Assembly: GCA_023374045.1 (NCBI GenBank)
Contig: CM041780.1
Location: 35,879,765 to 35,943,764, forward strand
Origin: Limonium bicolor
Taxonomy: Eukaryota > Streptophyta > Magnoliopsida > Caryophyllales > Plumbaginaceae
Direction of reading: 5' to 3'
DNA length: 64,000 nucleotides
Shown here: positions 55,842 through 64,000 of the stretch, in pieces
Numbering within the stretch: position 1 is the stretch's first letter
Layout: every line of letters starts with the position of its first letter
Made by a program: the position numbers and the translations under genes
The notes under the pieces: model-generated
Database searches by the model: none
What the model saw: the letters and a program-made list of their open reading frames with translations, nothing else
What the model was told of the DNA's origin: nothing

Positions 55842-58800
55842 TGAAATACCCCTAAATTAATTTAAATTAATTTAGGAGATTTCTTTTGTTAAAATTAAAT
55901 TATTATATGGAATAATGAATATTAAATTATTATATGGAGTTGTGAAATTTATTTAGGGGTTTTGTCCTATTTAACCCCATTTATTATACATTATTATATA
56001 GTATTATGAATTTAATAATTAGATTTATAAGTCAATAAATCTTGGGAAAATTTCTAAACACTTTAAATATATTATAAAGATTTAGGAAGTGTTGGAACAT
56101 TGTTTTGAAACATAAAAGTCAATATACAATTCTAGAAACCTTAAAGACTATTAAGCCTTGCTAGAGTTGACTTTTTGACAATGGTCAAACCAGGCCATGA
56201 AACCTATACCAATAAATAGGTTATGAAAAACCATGAAGATCGATAAAAAGAACGTTAAAAACGGATCATCCTAGCCAAAGTTATGATAAATTGAAGTTTA
56301 GAGCCAAAATTTAGGAGGTTGCTGACGTGTCCAAGACTGGCTGACTCAGCCGCGCCCAGTCAGCCCCGATTTAACTTAGTCTTTTCAGATTTCCTTCAGT
56401 TATGGCATGCCATGGGTCGATTTTAGACACCTATATCTTTTTCTCTACTCCACCATTTGGTATGCCGTTTGTTTCATTCGATTCTCCTATCTTTCCTCTT
56501 TCCAACCATTACTCACACCCATCTAACTCCTTCTACAATGATCGGAAAGTTGATCCAAAGTTACCTCCTCGTGAGTTCGTAACCCAGAACTGCAGTTTTT
56601 CCTGAAATCGGGTAAACTTGGTCACACCATAACTTCTTCATTTCTCATCCAAATGTCTTGTTCTTTAGCTTGGTTTGAAGATCTCTAATCCCTCTATAAC
56701 TTTCATGTTGATGGTCAAGGCTAATTCGCACTAGTTTGGGAGATAAATCTGTCTAAAGATGCCTACTCGATCACGGCGGTAATTTTGCCCAGTTCATCCC
56801 GAAACCAACTAGGTAAACACGAATCTTGTGAGATCTGTAACTTTCTCCCTAGTTCATCAAAATCAATGGTTCTTCCACTAACATCTAGAGTTACATGTCT
56901 AGTTTGGATTGTAATAGGTTACATGAATCAAATCTCTCTCAGTTGGTGCGAGTTGATTCGAGAAGTGGCATACCTGAACCGCACATGAAATAACGATTTC
57001 CAGTTTTCCCGATTTGGTTTCGCCCCGTTAATGCAATTCCGGTGAGTTTCCGATCAAATTTCTCCATGGTTTCTATTCGAAATTTCATCATCGATCAAAC
57101 CCACATGCCAATTTAGTCTATTATGCATTACAATGAGAGAATTTGTCGAAATTGAATTCGAACTCAAACCATGAACCCTAACTTCGAACCCAGATTCGAA
57201 ACTGCTCGATTCTGCATGATAATTGGGGAAATTGGTACCATTAGAACCGGGATTTAATTTCGAGTCGATAGGAACAAGAATCATCGAATTTCGTTCTGTA
57301 TTGTGAGTTATGAGGTGATTAGTACTCGGGTCGGAAGGGGAGATCGCTGAAGAACTCGAGAGTTCTGGGCCGTCCGATCTCAGTTAATAAACATGGACGG
57401 CCGAGATTAGATCGTGGGGATTTAAGTTGTAATAAGTTAATATGTTTTCCAGAATAAAGTCCAAACTTGCTAGATTTATTTAATGGCCTTCCCGAATGTA
57501 TTTTGACTTGAAATTTTAACCATAGATTCCTTATAAAATCTAGTTTATTTTGATGTAAATTATTATGGGTTTTGAGTTTTTAAACATAAGTTATGATTTT
57601 TGCAAGTTACGAGAATTATGGAATTATTTGGGTAATTTAAAAGATATTTTTTATGAAATAAAAATTTTATAATATGTCTAAAATGTTATAGTTATTATAT
57701 ACTAAATTTGGGAATTTTTGGACAAGGTTAAATGGGTTTAAAAAAATTATGTTTATGGAATTTTCAAAAGTGTAACTTATAATATATGGTTTTTAATGTA
57801 ACAAAAATTAAAGTATGGTTTGTCAATAAGCTTTTAGGATGGGGAAAATAATTAAACCTAAATTAACATTTTACATCAGTATGTTTATAAATATTTTGGG
57901 TGTTATCTTTTAGGTGAAGTAAAAGTTGTTTATACATAAATATATTTATATGAGAAGAATAAAATAGGAACTTATATTAAATCGAGGTATTAAACTAAAC
58001 TACATATTATTATTATGGAGGTTAATATGCTTAATTAAACTAGGGCAAACGCTTTATTTTTATAAACATATATATCAGTTGTGGATATGTCTAAAAGGTA
58101 TTAAATGTAATTAAATACAATAAGAATTTCTTAAAGAATGTTTTGGATAAATCCTAAGGAAAATATAAGTGTATATATATATATAAATACATTAAAATGT
58201 AAATAAAAGTAGTAACACACCTTAGGGGAAACGTATTAAGAGGGGAAAGTTGGGATAAACCTTATTCATACGTGACAATTAAGTATATCAAATGTTACAG
58301 TAACATCTAGGTGGACTGTTAGGGGGAAGTACATATCTTAAACCTTGAATAGGTGATGAAGTAAGATTAGCCGAGCGTAACCAAAGGGTTTAATTAAACT
58401 AAACCTATAATCAGGAGTGGGTAAATGGAATAAGTTAAGTATGCATTAAAGATTTAATTACGAGATCTAGCCAGATCCTTAGGAGGGTGTAACTGTAAAA
58501 CAAAACTATAGACTAATAGGAGTGGAGGATGTGTAGCGTTATAGTACCTTAACTAATCAATGTTTGGAATACTTTAATTATAGGTGATTAGTGGAAGTAG
58601 TTCGCATTTTCAAGTTTGGTTACTACTTCTACATATACCAGGTACGATTTCTCGTACTCAGATATTTTTGGTAACGAACTTTATGGAATGTTTTGAGAAA
58701 CGCTAACTGAGCTTGAATGGATTTCAAAGGAAACTGTGTGTGTGACTAACTCAGCTTGATGTGACTAACCGAGCCTTGATTGTACAACTCACATGATCAT

Positions 58801-59795
58801 TGGTTCCTCTTATTTGGTTGTCTCACTAGATAATAACTGTAGAGGGTTTCCGCCTCTGCACTCTGTAGGACTGAGTGTTTTGGTATTGCACTTGTGCAGT
58901 TATTAATCTAGTGGGAATATGGGAAAATGTCAATCTTGGTAAATTCTTCTGTTGACTCTGGATATTGTTCAACCATGAGCTGAGTCTTTGTTGTGATGTG
59001 CGCACATCCTCACCGGTAAACAGCGAGGGGCTGTATATCCCCTGTCCAATCGGATGTTGTAAACAGCGAGGGGCTGTATATCCCCTGTCCTATCGGACGT
59101 AGTTAACAGTGAGGGGCTGCATATCCCCTGTCCCAAAAGGGACGCAGTTGGCAGCAGGACCATCTCTTCCAATTGGTTTATTCCACTCTTGAGTTATGGT
59201 TCTTGGATATCTTCTTTCATTCCTAGTCCTTGTGACTACTTGGGTCTTTCTAACCCTAATTGGAACAGAATCTAACTTAAGCAATGGGTGTTCACTAACT
59301 TCTGGCGTGGTTTCTTTTAAGTTGACTCACTTTACTTCTTGTTATTTATCTCTATCCTTGACTTGATATCTTTGACTTGGTGTTTTGGTATGCCTTGTTC
59401 TTCTGCTTTTGTTCTAAGTGTTTGGCTTCATCTTATTGTTTGTTTTTAAGAGTTATGCTTTTAAACTGTTGTTTGGAGAGTTGTACCAGTTCCATTCCAG
59501 GGAACTGACTCACCCCTCTCGGGGTGGGCTGCTTGGTTTCATCTTGCAGGTATGAATTGTTAAACAGGTGGCCACGAAGAGAGTGAGTGTATGGGATGGG
59601 AATTAGGAATTCTGGGAGCTATTGTATTTTGTTATTATTACTTTTATGTTATGTTTTCTCGAGTTCAGACCGTAGCTTTTGTACTGTCATAAGTTGTAAT
59701 TGGTGAGGTTTGGTGCCGGGTGTTTGGAACCCGATGATCTGTAATCGCCTTAGTATTTTATTTCCGCTGCATTTATGATAAGTAGGGGCGTTACA
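55842..59795 (+). repeat. 3' LTR of the nested element
   Basis: Collinear with 45408-49334. The terminal palindrome (55849-55878) has one mismatch. Differences cluster in the AT-rich part 57620-58220. Hairpin units are at 59017-59153. Confidence 0.95.
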
Positions 59796-59800
59796 GTAGC
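59796..59800. repeat. Target-site duplication of the nested element (right)
   Basis: GTAGC, matching 45403-45407. Confidence 0.93.
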
Positions 59801-60408
59801 CCGCCTCTAAATTTCTCCACTTTCAGTATCAGAATAAACAACTCCTGGGACAAAGTCCAACAGCCCAATGAATGAGGAGTAGTACTGATCCACTGTCAGA
59901 CTACCCTGCCTCAGGGCCTCGAACTCTTCCCCTTTCCTCTGCTTCAAGTGAGCAGGATAGTACTTTTCCCTCAACAATTCCACAAAACCCGTCCAACCAA
60001 AACCCTCTATAGCAGTGTAATGTGCCCTCACGGACCTCCACCAAGTGCTGGCGGCGTCCCTCAGATGGAAGGCTGCTATACCGACCCGGTGCTCAGCAGG
60101 CACATGAATGGCATCAAAGGCCTTCTCGTGCTCAAAGATATATCTCTCCAGACAGTGGGATCAGCTACTCCGTCATATGTAGGTACTCGCGTGTCAGCAA
60201 CGCTCTTTCGCCAGTTTGGATCTCTCGGTGCGGGTACAGGTGGGACTACGGGTGGCGCTCCTATCTGGCCACCTCCCATCAGGGCTAGCTGAGCAAAGAC
60301 GGCAGCTACCATCTCAGCAATGCCCGCGGCATGGGTCTCAGGAGGACCTCCTCCAGACCTGCCGCCTCCACCTCTGCCTCTACCAGCTGAACGTCTTCCA
60401 GAAGACAT
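59801..60408 (-). pseudogene. gag: Gag, N-terminal and capsid part (outer element)
   Basis: From ATG at 60408: a Gly/Arg-rich start (MSSGRRSAGRGRGGGG), then NWRKSVADTRVPTYDGVADP, then after a frameshift near 60100 the capsid part (AAFHLRDAASTWWRSVRAHY, YYPAHLKQRKGEEFEALRQGSL, VDQYYSSF). Another frameshift lies between YSD and VEKFRGGL at about 59830. It is cut by the nested element at 59800 and continues at 45402. It matches the gag of the nested element in layout, including the RGG-type start. Confidence 0.85.
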
Positions 60409-60552
60409 CTGAAGAATTTAGAATCAAAGTCAACACCCGGTATAAATATCGTACTTTTCTCATTGGTACTTTGTATGTGAATAACCTAAGCTCACGGTAC
60501 TTAGACTACTATCTCTTGTAATCAGAGCGATACTCCGCTCTGATACCACTTT
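60409..60552 (-). other. Leader, primer-binding site and PBS hairpin (outer element)
   Basis: PBS TGGTATCAGAGC at 60537-60548 on the minus strand, 4 bp from the LTR. TCAGAGCG at 60522-60529 and CGCTCTGA at 60536-60543 form the same 8-bp stem with a 6-base loop as in the other two families. The leader to gag is about 110 bp. Confidence 0.88.
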
Positions 60553-62629
60553 TGTAACACCCCTACTAAATCCGGCTCCTAATTATAAAATAAATGTTGT
60601 ACTTAGCAAATAAATCGCAGCGGTAAATAACAGACTGTCATTCTAATGGTGTCACTGTTATCACTCGCCCATACGGGTGATAACGAGTTACATGATAATC
60701 AACATACGAAATGTATTCCCGCAGTGACCACAAGGGATAGATAATAGTGCTTAAACAATCTAAAAACATATCCAACAACAACCGTTTATTACAAAACCCG
60801 TACACGTGAGCGTCTAACCCAACATACACCTCGGTTTACAAACCCGAGTCCGAAATAACAGTAGTCTCAAAACCGTACCAAGTCTTAACCAACAGTAAAA
60901 CCACAATTGTCGCGCCCCGTGTCAACCCTCCAGCTAGTCTCCTGAAATAAAAATGGTTTGTGGTATGGAATCCCCTGCTGAGTATGTTATCACATGCCCC
61001 GTCATGTCTCCTCAAACCCCTCAATTAATGGTCGAGAGCATGAGATTCGTTACATGCAATACCATTTTAATATTAAACTGTAAAACAGTTAACAGTAATA
61101 ACATACAATAACACAACCATCAATACACATAATGTAAACCACACAGTATAACCAATGAACAACAAGGCGAAACAACGAGAATAATAAACAGGTATTAACT
61201 CCCGTCCTTGGTATAGAAACCAATATTGTTCGCCAATGTACAAGTCTCAACTGTAATAAGTGTTCAGTTATACCTAGTGACAACGTCTCGTTAAAAACGA
61301 CGAGTCTCTAAATTACCCATATACTATGGCGGGTCACCCACGGCAGTAGCCACTCCAGCGGTAGAGTCTCTGACCAACGAGCCATCCTAGCTCACGGGAA
61401 ATTTCTTGATACTTGTAGACCCGTACGCGGACATCCTAGTATCGTTTTTTGATCGATCACAGCGCGCACCAAGAGCCACATCCTCTTGGCTTTGTTATGT
61501 TTAATTATTTGTACCATCGCATCGCGTTACCTTTTTTTTTCTAACACAGTAGACCAAGGTCGTTAGTCCAATCCAGAGTCTGTAAACTCGAGATCCAATG
61601 TTAGATACGAGAGCGGCGTTTAGAAAGGCCAGTGCTCCGTATTAAAGTCTCGGATAATATGTATATCTTATTATCCTAGTGCTACAACGTTTTTGTGGCG
61701 ATCCTTATATTGCATATAAGATAGCACCATAGCCGCTAGTTCGTTTTATATATATGGGTCCATATATACGAACCAATACTGTTAACGCAACAACAGTAAT
61801 AATAAGCAGCTAAAAACATACAGTTCATGCATATTTGTTCACACATTCAGACAAACAATCTTATCACAGAAGTCTGAACTGAGGAAGTCCTCAGAGACAA
61901 TCAGAGACACGTAACAACATACCGTTCACCCTGACTGTATAACCGTGGAGTATGAATCAGCTAGATCCGATGCTCCCCGTGTCGTCTCTAGTAGTCTAAT
62001 AAAACATAACGCTATTGATTAGAATCCCGTATAACAACATAACTCTACGGTACCCCGTACCGTCACTAATACCTCCCGGTTAATCCCCCGTTATTAACTG
62101 TCAACGTTTGTCGGGTTTTCGGTTTTAACTCGGGATTGGAAAAATGTTATATTACATGCGTAGTCTTGTCTCGTATATTAATATACTTAATGTTTGAACT
62201 TGTTATCGCATGTAATTTAATATACCTTTGTATATTATATAGTTTGTTTCTATATTGTATGTATAATTCTTATCATATATTATACACTTCACCTTAGTAT
62301 TTATTTTCCTAAGGTTTGTTTTTTCCAATTATAATGGAGTATAATTCTTATGTAAAAATACTTTGGATTATTTATAAATCCTTATTATTTCATTTATACT
62401 CCTAACATTAGAATTTCCATATCCAACGTTTGTAATTCTTTTCTCTTTATCTTATATCATTTCAATTATCATAATATATAGTTATTAAACCATATTATAT
62501 TTTTCCACTCCATAACATATATTTATTTATATACATGTATTATGGGACAATTTATTATATGGTAAGTCTTTTAATATATTCATTATTCTCTTTAATGAAT
62601 ATTTCTTATATTATAAATGTTACACCCTT
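60553..62629 (-). repeat. 5' LTR of the outer element (interrupted, partial)
   Basis: Nearly identical to 910-2983. It is cut at 62629 within CACCCTT by a new LTR start. The rest should follow after the nested element, beyond the window. Confidence 0.92.
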
Positions 62630-64000
62630 TGAAATACCCCAAACTTAGATATGGTGTTTAAGTGATAAACTAAGATACAAGAAGGCTAAATAATGCCTTA
62701 GAAACATTAAGAAACTATTTTAATCAAAGAAAACATAAGGAAACACCAAAAGAGAAGTTTAAGCAAAAACGTGCTCTAAGCTTGGAGAGACTTGGTTGAG
62801 CACCCAAATATCATTCTTAGACCTTAGTAATATCCTAATGGTCATTTCAAACCAATTACCAAAGAAAACCAAGCTTGAAAACAAGTTAAAACACAAAATG
62901 TGCTTTAAGGAGTCTTAAAGCACATTTTTGAAAAATTGTCTTGTAAATGGGTTTTGAGTGGCTAAATGTCCATCATTACTCTTTAATTAACATGTGTACT
63001 AATTAGTATCACATTAGGAAGCTAAATCAATGGGAAATCAAAAATTTCATAATTATGTGCCTTGTTTAGTGAATAGTAACCAAATAGTGCTAGTTTAAGA
63101 CATTAGTCAAAGTTAGTCAATTAAATGGTCAAAAAAGACCACAATACACCTTATTTGACCAAGAGGGCTGGTTTTTAAGTGTGACTCACCACACTTATCT
63201 AGCTAAGTAATGAATAAAGCAAAAGTAAGTAAATTCACTATTCACCTTTAACATAAATATCTTACCTTTACTTACCTCTCTCCTCACCTCTTCATTCCTC
63301 TTCATCCTCTTTGTTCCCACCGGTTTTGAGTTGCTTCTCCTTCTACATTGACGTGAAGAACAGCCCCATGTGAGTTCCATCTTCCTTTGATTACTACTTA
63401 CTCATTTTAGCTCCCAAAACCTAAACAAATTACATATTCTTCTTAGTTAGCTCAAGCTCTTCCTTTCTATCTTTCCAAAACTTCAAGAGCTCTATTTTGG
63501 TGCCAAGCCAAACCACCATATAAGGAGGAAATACAAGTTTGGAGAGTTCATTGGCTTCTCCATTCTCTTAAGGTAAAGAACATGTAAGAAAATCTAGGTT
63601 TCCATCATTTTCTCTCCATAACCGAAAATGTATACTCATGGGGATTCATTGTTATGCCTTGTTCTAGCTTGTTTCTTATTCTCCAAGGGCAAGAGGAGGT
63701 CCTTCTTGATTCAGATTCAAGCTTGTCTTGAGAAACCAAGGTAAAACAATCAATTTAATACCTTAAAACACATTTTTAACCTAGGTTTTATTCCTTAAGG
63801 TTAGTGTGTTGTTTAGTACTCATTGGAGTCATTGAATGATGGTTAGAACATTGGCAAGGAGAACTTGATTTGGTGACCGAGATTGAGCAAGGAAAAACCT
63901 AAGGAAGAAAGTTTGTTAAGCTTGAAAAAGAACAAGGTAAATGTCTTACCTTAAGGTGTTTAATGCATTAAGGGATGGGATTTAGGTATATGATGAGTGT
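62630..64000 (+). repeat. LTR of an element B-type element, plus strand (partial, runs off the window)
   Basis: It starts TGAAATACCCCAAACTTAG. Compared with the reverse complement of 11000-12389 it shares the start, the AGAGCAC...GCTC segments and the U3 stem (62900-62923), but differs in many positions, so it is a related subfamily rather than a copy of the same insertion. A possible target site is CCCTT just before it; the second copy is out of view. The open frame 63195-63380 has no known domain. Confidence 0.8.

Larger units (their letters stand above)
45408..59795 (+). mobile_element. Nested AlkB-carrying Tekay-type Ty3/gypsy element (near-complete)
   Basis: 14.4 kb with LTRs 45408-49334 (3927 bp) and 55842-59795 (3954 bp), TGAAATACCCC to GGGCGTTACA, a 5-bp TSD GTAGC, PBS, gag, AlkB, protease, RT, RNase H, integrase, chromodomain and PPT. 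It is inserted in the gag of the outer element in the opposite direction. All domains are present but several 1-bp indels and one TAG disrupt the frame. LTRs differ by few percent by eye, with more indels in 47160-47760 than elsewhere, so it is younger than the outer element but probably older than element C. Confidence 0.95.
910..62629 (-). mobile_element. Outer AlkB-carrying Tekay-type Ty3/gypsy element, interrupted by nested insertions
   Basis: A minus-strand chromovirus-type LTR retrotransposon in the order 5' LTR (60553 rightward), PBS, gag, AlkB domain, protease, RT, RNase H, integrase, chromodomain, PPT, 3' LTR (910-5609). It is split by element B in RT (7986-42181), by a second AlkB-carrying element in gag (45408-59795) and by a plus-strand LTR from 62630. 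The 4.7 kb LTR, the iMet-type PBS and a chromodomain after the GPY module fit the Tekay/Del lineage. It is dead: there are stops and frameshifts in gag, AlkB, RT, RNase H and integrase, and about 200 bp of RT/RNase H is deleted at the left edge of element B. The remainder of the 5' LTR and the second target-site copy lie outside the window. Confidence 0.9.

Noticed and set aside
58969..59284. Overlapping minus-strand open frames near the LTR hairpins
   Set aside because: They are produced by the threefold hairpin repeat and are not conserved in the other LTR.

Overview
This window looks like intergenic DNA from a flowering plant with a large, repeat-rich genome. I see no host protein-coding gene, rRNA or intact tRNA. 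Almost everything is LTR retrotransposon, nested up to three levels deep. The plant assignment rests on Tekay/Del-type Ty3/gypsy polyproteins with integrase-linked chromodomains, a Tat/Ogre-type element, plant-type primer sites and short GT-AG introns. I cannot name the species.

Layout. (1) 1-909 is flank that resembles the interior of a minus-strand non-autonomous element found further right. (2) An outer minus-strand Tekay-type element starts at 910 (3' LTR 910-5609) and its 5' LTR begins at 60553. Its RNase H and integrase-chromodomain lie at 6068-7985, its RT, protease, AlkB and 3' gag at 42182-45402, and its 5' gag at 59801-60408. (3) Its RT is split by a minus-strand large non-coding LTR element (7986-42181, about 4.5 kb LTRs, called element B here). 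(4) The 5' LTR of element B is itself split by a 20.3 kb plus-strand Tat/Ogre-type non-coding element (18445-38738, about 6.65 kb LTRs, TSD ACAGA, called element C). (5) The gag of the outer element is split by a second, diverged plus-strand Tekay-type element (45408-59795, TSD GTAGC). (6) The 5' LTR of the outer element is interrupted at 62630 by a plus-strand LTR of the element B family, which runs off the window.

The most unusual system is that both coding elements carry an AlkB-type 2-oxoglutarate/Fe(II) dioxygenase domain between gag and protease (51200-51864 plus, 43628-44314 minus). The two domains are only about half identical by eye, yet sit at the same place, next to introns whose positions are shared. 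This suggests an AlkB-carrying lineage of Ty3/gypsy elements that kept the domain for a long time. AlkB enzymes remove alkyl groups from nucleic acids and some plant members demethylate RNA, so an RNA- or cDNA-protecting role for the element is a reasonable but untested inference. Both copies here are broken, each at a different iron ligand.

Element B has no coding capacity but shares LTR ends, a U3 stem, the primer site with its hairpin, and the polypurine tract with the outer element, so it is a plausible non-autonomous partner. Element C has no recognisable gag or pol and is probably mobilised by an autonomous Tat/Ogre relative elsewhere. It carries a 175-bp higher-order tandem array, a W-box cluster, a SINE-like tRNA-derived head, and a nested inverted repeat around its 3' LTR junction.
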